Shown piece after piece: positions 1 to 10,183 of a stretch of DNA of 64,000 bases. A program made the position numbers and the translations under genes. The stretch lies in assembly GCA_008638375.1 (NCBI GenBank), contig CM018046.1, positions 41,727,706 to 41,791,705 on the forward strand. Reading direction: 5' to 3'. This DNA is from Nyssa sinensis (Eukaryota; Streptophyta; Magnoliopsida; Cornales; Nyssaceae). The notes under the pieces are model-generated. The model was not told the origin of the DNA, searched no databases, and saw only the letters and a list, made by a program, of their open reading frames with translations. Every line of letters starts with the position of its first letter. The first letter of the stretch is position 1.

Positions 1-30
<30 letters not shown>
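1..30. repeat. (CT)n microsatellite
   Basis: About fifteen CT dinucleotides open the window and may continue to its left. Pyrimidine tracts like this are common in plant 5' leaders, but I see no coding sequence after it, so its context is unknown. Confidence 0.95.
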
Positions 31-34
<4 letters not shown>

Positions 35-1250
35 CCCCCTATATATGCGTATTTATGCGTATTCTGTGTTCGCAGTTTTTTTTCAATTGACTATTTCTAA
101 ATTTTACAGAATAGTTTTTTTTTTTGTGTGTGTGTGTTTGTTTATTAATCTTTTATTTGTTTTATTAAATTAATTTGTATGGTTTGATTTGGATGATGTT
201 TAGGTTTCCTGTTGATTGATGCTAATAATCGTATCTGGATATTTTTTTTCTTGTGATGGTTTTATATTGTAAGAGCGTCTCCGGTGTATCAAACTTAAAT
301 TTGAGTCAAATTTTTTTAAAAAAAAAAAATATTTTCAATCATTGACTCAAACCCATATAAAATCTATTTTTACTCAAACTTAAATTTAAATTTACAAAAT
401 ACTGTTAATGAACTCAAATCACCGTGTAAAGCCCAATTTAAAACTTTTAGGAAGAGATGGGAATGTTTTGGGACATGATGAAACTTTTACTCAAATATTG
501 GAATGCATCAAACTCTAATGAAACTTTTCCTCAAATATTTTCAGGAAAATAACTCTTAGATTGACTGCAAGAAGATATTATTACAAAATGTGGTTAAACT
601 TTTCATGAAAACTAATGGAGCTTTTGATTTCCTAAAAATTCTCCTGATCATAATGTGTTAAAAGCAATGCCATTTATATCTTCACTAAAGTCGGATGGCT
701 GGATTTAGAACAAAGTCTGCTTTTTCTTCCGAAGGGCATTTCACTTCTTGCCAACCATTATGTGTATAGGCTGAGTCTGTTGACTGAAGTTCATTGGTTC
801 CATTTGGATCGATTGCATTTTTACACAGGATGGTTCTGTTGCTTAGCTTGTTCCCTAAATGAATGTGGGGTAATTGTAGTGCTCTGATTTTTTTTTTCAT
901 TTTCCTTTATTTATTAATCCTTTGTGATTGAATTTGAATGCATAAATTGTGATTTTATGCTTTTTTATGTTATGAAACTACGTATGTTTCTCAACTATTG
1001 TTGGAAACCGTGAATTCCAGTTAAAACCACTTACCCAAAACCCGATCCCTTTTTTAGTTCGTTGAATGGTTTGATTTTCAATACATTGGCTAGATGGTTC
1101 TGTTAGTCAAATTTAATTACTTTATTTAAGAGTTCTAAAATAAAAGAATTATAATGGAATAAAATTACAGAATAACTAAATTTCATGCATATAACATAAA
1201 ACAATTAAATTAACATGCGTCAATGACAGGAAAAATAAGTTTGGAGTGAG
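31..1250. other. AT-rich sequence without a recognisable gene
   Basis: No protein I recognise is encoded here on either strand. The stretch at about 273-555 starts with a GAGCGTCTCC motif and is followed by AT-rich, Phe/Lys-codon-like sequence. It resembles the MITE at 5,200-5,487 and the GAGCATCTCC sequence near 13,872, so it is probably a decayed MITE of the same broad type; its right terminus is too diverged to define. The rest shows no clear structure. Confidence 0.4.
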
Positions 1251-1256
1251 CTGGCC

Positions 1257-1735
1257 TGTGAGGCGTGTAATCACTGCCCTAAAGCTGTTGTGCCTCCCTA
1301 CGTGAAGGTTCTAATGGTCACAGACAGCTCCAAGATACAACCCAGGTTTTGCTCACAGCTAATCTCCTCAGAGTCCACGCCCACTGGGAGAAGGATGAAC
1401 CGTCTAGAATCAAAGTTGCCCACACAAAATAGTATGAAAAATACGTAAAGGTTGGATGGAAGAGATTGGATTAAAGAGAATAAGAACTCTAGTTGTTGTG
1501 TTGTGGAAGAATACATAAGTCTCTATTTATAGGCATTTTGTATATCTTCTACCAACAAAATATCCCACAAAATCAATCACATGTAGCAAAAAATCAGCAA
1601 TAAAATAAATAACAAGTCAACAACTAACATATCATAAAATCAGCAACAAAAATAAAAAATCAGGAAGAAGTCAAAATAAATTTTGAAACTTTCAATAATA
1701 TAAAAAATATAACAGGTTCTTGACATCTTGTTATA
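1257..1735 (-). mobile_element. LTR-like sequence, possible solo LTR
   Basis: Read on the minus strand, this starts near TGTCAAGAACC, passes a TGTTGGTAGAAG motif and a TATA box (TATAAATAG, near 1,525-1,535), and is followed by leader-like CT-rich sequence and a moderately GC-rich body. That order is typical of a retrotransposon LTR or a small LTR element. No internal coding region, primer binding site or clean target duplication could be found, so the boundaries are approximate and a promoter of another kind is possible. Confidence 0.35.
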
Positions 1736-3407
1736 AAAAGATTATTAACATATTTTTTCTCTCCTCATCTTTCTTTTGTCCCTGCGTTTGTTTTACCTTG
1801 TTTGCTTACTGTAATTATCAAATGATGCTGTGTATCTGATTTTGGAAAGGCACAGGCGTTTCACCCAAAAGAAGAAAAAAAAGGATAGACGAGTCATCCT
1901 GTTACTAATGAAATATTTGGTTTTTGGTTCCCGTATTTAAAGAAGGGAGTTGATAAAACCTTTTCTATTAAACACCTGTTGCAATATATATACAGTAAAT
2001 ATATAGTACTGATGCAATTATTACACTCATTTCATTTTAGTAATATATAGTTTTGTTATATTAGGAATAAAATAATAGTAAATTAGTAATATATGGCAAT
2101 TAGTGATCAAATTAGTTTTCATTAAACATGCAATTTGTCCAGTTTTATTTTTCTTTATATTTGGAATCTGAATTTTCCAGGCTTTGTTTCAAGTTATTTT
2201 GAATTTCGTTTGATAGGATGTTAGAAAACACATATATATTTTATTTAGGAGCTGTTATGCACGTTTACTATTTCTTCTAATGTTATTAAGGCAAGTTGCC
2301 TAATCTGTCCACTTTCTGTTTTTGATGTTCTAGTTATCTTTCCCATGACTTTATGTTTTTGATTTATGATTCTCCATGTTGGCATGCTTAGGATCACTTG
2401 CTTTACTATAAACGTAAAATGCTTCAAACAGCCATGTAATTTTTCACTTGATTATCCATTTTAGGCAATTAATATACCATTTTGTTAATTTTTTTTTAGT
2501 TCTATCCGAAACAAATGCAATAAATTCAAATATCCATATTGTTGTGTTGGGTTGTCCGTTTTAGGTAAATAATATATCAATTTTACATATTTTTTCAATT
2601 TTTCAATTTCTTGAATTCTTTTGAGATTTATTTAAAACAAACAGAAAACTTCAAACAAGAAGTAACTTTCTTATTCACTTAAACCCCTCCCTTTAGTCTA
2701 GTTTGGCATGTAAACATAAGTGTACCTCTTATGTAGATAATTGCTTGGTTCACATGGTATCATTAAGTTCTCTTTTTGGTTTGTTCACTCCTAAATGTTT
2801 CTCAGCTTCTATAACCAGTTTTGGCTTTTGAAATTGTTATTCTAGTCCAGACATTTTATAGGCCGTCTACTCTGTTTTTACACTAAACCTTTATTAAGAA
2901 ATTAAAGTCATTTGATGTGATCTCTGTCTAAGGTGCTTTTTGGGCCACCCTCCAAAAACTTAAGATGAGGGATCAAACTGCCAAGTTTACTGCTATATGA
3001 AGTTCTTTTATGTAAGGGAAAAAGGAAGGAAATTTTTTTTAACGGTGGAAGTCATCATATAATACGTTCCATATAAATTTAATTGATAAGAAATTCGAAT
3101 TCCTCCCCAAGAACAGGAAAAGGATAATAAAAGGCTTAAATTCTTCAGTAAATTCAATTGGATAAGAAAGTTTATCTGCTCATACAGTCGCTATTGAGAA
3201 TTTCATTACGCAGAAACAGAGATGGGAAATAAGACTCTGATGTGAATAAGCAATATTCACTAATAATTTTTCTGCATCCAATAAAACTACATCACAAATA
3301 ATATAATTTAATACATGAAGCAATTCTTTGGTCGGGATAACAACATCCAAGACCAAATGACTGGAATAGAAAAATAATACAAAAGATAGTGTATTGCATA
3401 TTCTTGT

Positions 3408-3440
<33 letters not shown>

Positions 3441-3470
3441 ATTTTTTTCTTTTTGTGGGATCAACTTGAT
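1736..3470. other. Intergenic AT-rich sequence
   Basis: I see no gene here. There is a CA/TA microsatellite near 3,408-3,440, close to the 3' end of the minus-strand membrane-protein gene, and the rest is plain AT-rich sequence with short ORFs only. Confidence 0.5.
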
Positions 3471-3474
3471 ACTT

Positions 3475-4024
3475 CTACTCATCAATCGCTAAAGTGAAGT
3501 CCTGTTCCAAAGTTGGCTGCAGGTGATTTCCTTCAATTTCAACCATTTCAATTTCGGTTTGAAGTGGTGAAGGTGGTTGTTCTGGGTTTTCTTCCTGCTG
3601 GGTGAAACCAAATGATGTATAGAGTAGGAATGGTTTGCAGGTTGTGATAAAACCAAAAAATAAAGCGCTTCAGCACATTGGAAAGGGAACAATACAAAGG
3701 AGAGCTGCAAAAGCCTACAATGATGAAATAGGCAATCCAGAAATGTGACCATGGCAGAAAGATTGAGCACAGCAATAACATAGCCACCGGCACAGAGAAG
3801 TCTCCTGCCTGCAAGTGAATTGCATCAGCAGCAACGGCAACACAGACACAAATTTTGATGGAAATGAAGAGGAAGATGAAGATTACAATGGCGATAACAA
3901 GTGAGAAGGCTATCTTCACACTGGGTTGATATGTGCTCAGAGGATCATGATCAAGGAGTAGGAAGATGAAGCAGAGGCTAATAAGAGGAGGGACTGCATA
4001 TCTCAGGTCGATATTGGCCTTCAT
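3475..4024 (-). CDS. Small multi-pass membrane protein, broken by one extra base
   Basis: I do not recognise the family. The frame from the ATG at 4,022-4,024 (start MKANIDLRYAV) encodes several hydrophobic segments: roughly residues 9-24, 38-62 (rich in Ile, Phe and Val), 78-98 and 100-118. It then runs out of frame after an A6 run at 3,655-3,660 (T6 on the coding strand). Ignoring one base of that run continues the protein through another hydrophobic stretch into an acidic tail (QQEENPEQPPSP, then EMVEIEGNHLQPTLEQDF) and stops at 3,475-3,477, giving about 182 residues. The continued frame is blocked by a TGA just upstream, so the shift must lie close to the T run. A longer reading from GTG at 4,051 lacks an ATG. 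The gene is single-exon, with a CT-rich leader (4,054-4,080) and a TATA-like run at 4,113-4,125. It could be an intact gene with a sequence error, or a young pseudogene. Confidence 0.6.
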
Positions 4025-4053
4025 CTTCTGTGTGTCTGGAGTATAATGCACCG

Positions 4054-4125
4054 AGAAGAGAGAGAGAGAGAGAGAGAGAAGGTTGGAATTGGATTGCTTA
4101 ACGTGTGTAGTTCATATATATATAT
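4054..4125 (-). promoter_or_regulatory. CT-rich leader and TATA-like run of the membrane-protein gene
   Basis: On the minus strand a TATATATATATG run at about 4,113-4,125 is followed, some 35-70 bases later, by a CT dinucleotide tract (GA on the plus strand, 4,054-4,080) directly ahead of the start codon at 4,024. The spacing fits a TATA box and a pyrimidine-rich plant leader. This rests on position and composition only. Confidence 0.45.
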
Positions 4126-4129
4126 TGGT

Positions 4130-5190
4130 GAGGGCTCCATTTGGTCAGGTGATGAGTGTGTTCCTAAGTGGAGAGAAGGGTCATAGAGTTAAAAGATTCA
4201 AGATGAAAAGTTCAGAGGTTCAACAGTTCTCACACCCTGATGTGCCTATGGTTTGATTACATTACTTCCTTGTCACGTAGAAAAGACAAGGATTTTATTT
4301 AGTCAACTAAATATTAAAGTCTAGGCAATGAAAAGTGGATATGATTTAAAAATTGATAGGCTCAATGTGCTGCAATCTAGAGACTGAAACTAGAGAAAGA
4401 GTTCAAGGGTTAAAGGTTAAAGGTTCAAGAAAAGGTTAGGTGGTTAACGGAATTCAACATTGAGAAGGAGAAAAGGGTTGCTATCAGGGGGACAATGCTA
4501 AGAAATTCCTCTACCAAAACAAATCCAATAGTTCACTGCAAAGCAGAGCAGCAGCATAATCTGAAAGATATATATATATATATATATATATATATTGAGT
4601 AAATATAGAAGGGTCAGTTAGCACATAATTTACTTCCAAACTTCTACGAGAGATGATACGAAGGAATCAAATACATTAATTTTCTTAAGGTAACACAGAA
4701 ATTTCTCAATCATGATAAAAAAAATTTGCATTCTTACTCTAATATAATAAAGAATCTTATTTTGAATATAAAATTATAAAAATAATATATATTTTAGATC
4801 AAATTCACCAATTTGAAATTAGTTCAGATTTGAAAAACTAAAATTTTTATAATTCAAAAACAAATATCTTTATTTTTAGGGTAACAAATATATCCTACAT
4901 TAAAAGATATGTGTTTTTAGGCTTAAGGCTAAAAAAAGGATAAACCAATATGGACATTGAGTTGGAAGTTTAGGCGACTAAAGCGAAGAACATGGAATGG
5001 GCATCTAGGAATGTTTATTTTAATTTTTTTATTTTTTATTTTTGTTTGGTATAATTGAAAATGCCTATTACATAAAATGAATATTTCATTAAAAATTATT
5101 CCAAACATTCCTTTATCCTAAATGAATAATTCTTATTCTTATTTCATTTTCATTACATTTTCTATTTCATTCCATTCTTATATACCAAAT
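4130..5190. other. Intergenic, microsatellite and MITE-like remains
   Basis: No gene seen. There is a (TA)n tract at about 4,567-4,597. At about 5,045-5,198 AT-rich sequence lies between a TTTGGTATAA motif and ATACCAAATATGACC. That matches the terminal style of the larger element at 29,140-29,778 (GTTTGGTA ... TACCAAACATGGCCC), so it may be a short relative. Confidence 0.4.
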
Positions 5191-5199
5191 ATGACCTTA

Positions 5200-5487
5200 G
5201 AGCATTTTTGATGGTTATCCAAATTCATATTCAAATTTAAATTTGAGTAAAAATTATCAAATATAGTCCTACAACAAAATCCATCTTTACTCAAATATGC
5301 AAAGTATTGCTCATTTACTTAAATCATGGTTTACATATAAATTTAAAATTTTGGAGCAAAATATGAATTATTTTGGGACATAATGTAAATTTTTTTCAAT
5401 GATTTAAGTAAAACTATATGTGAGTATCAGAGAATTTCATATCAAATGAGATTTTTACTCAAATTTGAATAATCATCAGAAATGATG
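5200..5487. mobile_element. Tourist-like MITE with TTA target duplication
   Basis: The element begins AGCATTTTTGATGGTTATCC and ends with the imperfect inverse of the same sequence (reverse complement starts CATCATTTCTGATGATTATT). This gives terminal inverted repeats of about 26 bases with a handful of mismatches. TTA lies on both sides (5,197-5,199 and 5,488-5,490), as expected for PIF/Harbinger-mobilised Tourist MITEs. There is no coding capacity and the internal sequence is AT-rich. Confidence 0.7.
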
Positions 5488-5489
5488 TT

Positions 5490-7320
5490 ACAGGACAATA
5501 TTTGTAATTTGTTTAACAAAATCTTAAAAAGAAATTAATGGTAAATTAGTACTAATACGTGTTCACATTTTTTCACATCTGTTCTTTTTTTCCTTGTTTT
5601 TTATTTGTGGAATCAAGTGATGTTCAAACTAGTTAACTGGTTTTTCTTCGAAGATTCAACAATGGTTAGGGCCTCAACCGATCGAGAGGAGATAACCACC
5701 TTATTGGGTAACTTTTTAGTTTTTGAATGATAATTTGTTTTAAGTCTTTTGGTTTAGTTGTTTAGTTTAATGTTTAATGTTTAATTTAATATTACCATCG
5801 GACTATGTTGTGAAAATTATCTTGATAATCATTTTCTCTTATTTTTTGCTTTCCGGAATTAGCTGTCTCCAAGTGTTGGTTTGGTCCACTTGTCAATCTT
5901 AATCCAATGGCTGAAGTCGAACGACACAATCTTAATCCAACGGATGAAATTATTCCGAACGATTGGGGCCCATCATGTACTTTTTCTTTGGACGGACACT
6001 GAAAAGGGTCAATGTTAATGGCGCCATTAGGGAGAAGATTCCATTGAACAAAAGACACGACCCAAGTGTTTACGACTTCAGAATTTGGTGGATGAATTCA
6101 ATTTTTACTCTCATTATTTTCACCTAATTATAAGTAGATTAGATTATGTCTTATAAATTGATTATAATAAAGAATTTTAAATGATAAAAAAAGAGTTAAA
6201 AATAGCTAGTTAGTTTCTATCATTTAAGTGGAGCCTACAATTTTCTTAAATTTTTTTTTTGTATTTGTCATAAGTAAATTTTTACTAGTTTTAAAAGTAC
6301 TATTTTAAAAGTTCGGTCCGAGTTTTAAAACATTGGTTTTAAATAATAATTTTTTTGACAAATTTTCACACCCTTAAGAGTTAATTTTGAACATCCAATA
6401 TGTGATAAAAACTCAATAAAACTAAATACAATTGAGAATTTTCTCAATTTTTATGAAACTGTCAAATTTTACACTTCTAAAAAATTATAAAATTTTATAT
6501 TTTCATTGGGATGAAGTTTACACTTTTATTGAGACGAGATTTTACAATTTTGGATCAGTTTTTTCTTCTTAAAGATTTCATATGCAATATAAATTTTGTT
6601 TGATAGATCTCGATTATTAGAGTTCAAATATATAAATTTTATTAAAAACGGTCTATAATTTATAAGTTATTCAATTTTGAAATATTAAAAAAAATTTAAA
6701 AACAAATGCGTCATTAAAGGACTTGGTAGGTTACTAAATTTATGCTAGAACATGATGATAATTTTTGTACTTTTTGTAGATTTCTAATTGAACGATCCAA
6801 GAAAAAAAACTCATCTGAAGACATAATAGGACTATTTGCTACACTATTTGAACTCTCCTTGCTCTAAAACCCGTCCAATTGAGCAAATATTATGTACTTC
6901 AGGAGTATGTACTCCCAAGGGTTAGATGATGTTCCACGTGTACACAATACACATGCGGCACATCATCTGGCCCTTAGAAGTACCGAAAAATTTCCCCGTC
7001 CAACTAGTCAAAGCGTCAGTAACTGTTCATGCCAAAAGGGACAATGAGGGGAGATATTCTTTGATGGATCTAATATACCACATGTCAATGTATCATTTCA
7101 ATGATATTCTGTCATATGTATTATGTCTCATTAAAAAATGTGAATAATATCACACATGACAAAATACTACTAGAAAGGTACATTGTCACGTCACTATACT
7201 GGATTCATTTAAGAATTTTCATAAAAAAGGCCCACAAGTCCCTAGCAATGCAAAAATAAACAGTTTAACACCCCCCCCCCCCTCTTTTTTCTCTCCTTTT
7301 TGAACATGTAATACCAATTA
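5490..7320. other. Intergenic AT-rich sequence
   Basis: No gene seen. A slightly more GC-rich patch at about 5,870-6,060 and another at about 6,900-7,150 carry short ORFs on one strand each, without recognisable domains or splice structure. A C-run lies at about 7,270-7,282. Confidence 0.5.
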
Positions 7321-7960
7321 ATAATAATTTGGCTTCTTTAAATCAAGTTGTCAATGGTTAGATTCTTCCCTTGTCAACCCAACGAATGCACCTTGGCATA
7401 CCATACAACCTTCCAAGGGAAGCTAGTATGCCCCCAACCTCTTGACTCTGAGTGATCACTTCAAAATTGCCACCCTCAATAGCATCCACTTCAAGTCATC
7501 CTTTCACCCTATCTCAATTTGCTTGGCATATAGTAAATTAAAGAAGAAGAAGAAGACAGTTTCGGCTAGCTCCCAATCTTGAAAACCCTAAAAATAATAT
7601 CCCCAATAATTCATCCCTTAGCGGACAAAGCAGTCTGCCACCAGAACCTCTTTACTCTCTGTTACCCTGAAAGGTTTGGAAATGTCTGTTTTAGGGACCC
7701 TATCCACATCAATGATCAAGCCAAAAGCTAATACACCTATCATTCCCTACCATGAACTAGTTTTGCTGAAAAATTCCTCTAACCCTTTCCCTATAGAATT
7801 CCTCCACACTCCCACCCCACAAGGCATGTTGACTTCCCACGTATACCAGCCCCCCCTCTCACTACCATACTCTTGCTCCACCACTCTCCTCCACATTACT
7901 TATTTCCTCGGGAAACCTCCAATAAGCACTTCCCTAATAAAGCTTGGTTGAGTGGAACCT
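7320..7960 (-). pseudogene. Decayed LINE ORF2 3' part (RT C-terminus and zf-RVT)
   Basis: Translation of the minus strand across several frames gives the landmark phrases of plant L1-type ORF2 proteins in the right order. These are LNQALLGKCL near 7,945, VGNDRCISFWLDH near 7,720, a degenerate CG and FPNLF-like segment, then FPWKVVWYAKVHSLG near 7,410 and LTIDNLI near 7,350. These correspond to the end of the reverse transcriptase and the zf-RVT domain. Stop codons (for example after FWLDH) and frame changes show it is long dead. Family identity rests on these motifs from memory. Confidence 0.7.
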
Positions 7961-8154
7961 ACACAATAAAGAGGGATGGCATCATGAAGAAGACCAAGAA
8001 GATCCCTATACCCCTTGATGCTCACTTTTATTGTGTTTAACTATATATAATTACAAAAGGATGCATTATTAGTATACTTTTACCAACTTTGGAAGTGTTC
8101 TTTTCCGTTACCTTTTTTGTAAGAAAGTTTTTAAGGTTTGTAGTTTGCTCGCTC

Positions 8155-8402
8155 TCTCTCAAGGGCAAACCCAGTGCACAAGACTCCCACCACTGCAGAG
8201 TTTGAAGAGAATTAAATGTACATAGCCTTACCTTCGCAAGCAGACACAGTGTACAAGACTCCCACCACTACAGAGTTTGGAGAGGATTAAATATACATAG
8301 CCTTACATTCGCAAGCAGAGAAGTTGTTTCCACGAATCGAACCTGTGACCTCCAGGTTAGAATGTACCAACCTTAGTGTTGAACCAAGACTCACCCTCTC
8401 TT
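8155..8402 (-). mobile_element. Au-like tRNA-derived SINE with duplicated body
   Basis: The minus strand shows a tRNA-like head with an A-box-like TTGGTTCAACACTAAGG (about 8,370-8,386) and a B box GGTTCGATTC (about 8,335-8,344). The characteristic Au body follows (GTAAGGCTATGTA ... CTCTGTAGTGGTGGGAGTCTTG ... GCACTGGGTTTGCCCTT). The body segment is present twice in tandem (about 8,171-8,243 and 8,246-8,319), which is not normal for the family. No clean target duplication was found. Confidence 0.65.
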
Positions 8403-8609
8403 ACCGTCTCGAATTTTATTTTGTACAGTTTCTTCTTTGTATGTGGTTTTCTTTACTTTTCTTTGTTGTTAAGCTTGAGCTTTATTTCATAGTCAAGGAT
8501 ATATCATAGCTTATTTAAATAGCACTGTTCATTGGTTTCATATATGCCTTCTACCTATAAATTAGAAATCATCATTAGAAAATCCAGTCCTTGCATTCAA
8601 TTAGTAGTC

Positions 8610-8740
8610 ATACTTTTTTGGGGGATCCTAGACGTTAGTTGTGTAGCCGGTCCCTTCTTTTGTATTGGTGGGTTGCCCTCCCCAGGCGCCTTTTCAATGA
8701 TACTTCACTTATCAGAAAAAAAAAATCAGAACATATATGA
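8610..8740 (+). mobile_element. Possible LINE 3' tail
   Basis: A GC-richer stretch ending in TACTTCACTTATC followed by a run of ten A resembles the 3' untranslated end of plant L1 elements. No coding part is attached, and the orientation is opposite to the LINE relic at 7,320-7,960. It may be a 5'-truncated insertion. Confidence 0.35.
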
Positions 8741-10183
8741 ATCTGTTCGGTTCTCATCTGTATACCCAATGCTTGAGAAAATCAATGCTATTGACCCTAA
8801 CAAATCCCGATTCATTTTGTTTCATTACGTATCCATGAAAAAAATACAAATTTCCTTTACTATTTGGATTCATGGGTTTGCTACTACTTGCTTATGACAT
8901 TCATAAATTCAAGGGGTCCACTAATGTCGTACTTCAGCGAGAAATATTGAGAAGTTGCCACTAAAAAATTACTCTTGAAGTTTAAGAAAATATTCCCATA
9001 AATAAAAAAGATAACAGGCCCATGCAACACTTAACAGATATTCAACTTCCAGCAAGAATAGATTGAACTGATAATCCTAAACATTTCTCTCAGTTTAAAA
9101 CCAAACAGTCTAAACCTATCCAAATTAGTACTACAATCTCAAGTTGAAAGCTTTTCAAATCAAAAGGGACAGATCTTATAATAAAGACTTAGTTACGATG
9201 TGATAAAAATCCTTCTGAAAATGGAAAAAAGCTGCTAAAAGAAAAAAGTAAGTACGAAGGAAAGAACACAACATGAAAGAAAATACATAAACAGAAAACA
9301 AAAACATATTCCTGCACTAAATAGATATAAATTCAAGAAACAAAGATGCAAATGTACAATCACAATTAGGTAAAAAAGAAACAAGAACATAGTTAAGCAT
9401 TTGTAGACCTTAACTTCCGAGGTATTTGATCCTCATAGGCTGAATGTGTGATCAGAATTTCAATTGTGAAGCAAACCCAGTGCAAAGATGCAATTGACCT
9501 CAGAGCCATAATTATCAAAACATACAAACTGGGATGCCACCCTGGTAGCCATCATCATTCACATGTTGGCATATCACCGAGCACACTCTCTCCTTAATAT
9601 CCTCAGAGTCAGAGAGCACTATGTTGTTCTTCCACCAAAACCAATTCATGTTCAGATAAAACTGGAAGTTTGACTTCAATTCATGTGGATTGCACAATTC
9701 ACATTCTTAATATGGCAATACTTCCCAGAATCTTAAAAACAACGGCAGTTTGAGGTTGATGCAGATTTAGGCTCCATTAATAATATCTTCTTCAGGTAAA
9801 GGTCTTCCAACTTTTTCCTAGGATCTGAAGAGTGGCAAGTGTTTGGGCTTCCGTAAAGCTAGGCTGCAAATGTGGAAGTTAAAGAATGATGTGAACAAGG
9901 CTAAGACCCGGAGAACCTAGATTCTGCTAAAAATCAAGCATTTTGGATGGTTGATGGTGCACTTCTTTCTTTAACCACCTCTTTGAATTCCTAGTTCTTT
10001 CAATCAGCTTCGTAAACTTGGTGATTCTAACAGGGATCAATGCAAACTGCATACCATACTGCAGTCCCCTTCCATAAAGCTAGGTTGCATATGTACAAGT
10101 CAAAGAATGATGTGAACAAGGCTAAAAGACATGGAGAACTAGCTTTCGAACAAACCATGTGCTGGAAAACTTCCCAATGAACC
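8741..10183. other. 3' flank of the PPR gene with a tandem duplication
   Basis: This is downstream of the PPR stop codon on the minus strand and probably includes its 3' untranslated region. A segment of about 73 bases is present twice, at 9,849-9,921 and 10,069-10,142, sharing AAAGAATGATGTGAACAAGG. A 60-codon open frame at 9,515-9,697 has no ATG start and no recognisable motif, so I do not call it a gene. Confidence 0.5.

Noticed and set aside
5792..6058. 88-codon minus-strand frame
   Set aside because: A slightly GC-richer intergenic patch, but no homologue, splice structure or promoter seen.
8532..8897. 121-codon plus-strand frame
   Set aside because: It crosses a LINE-like tail and an A run; no domain is visible.
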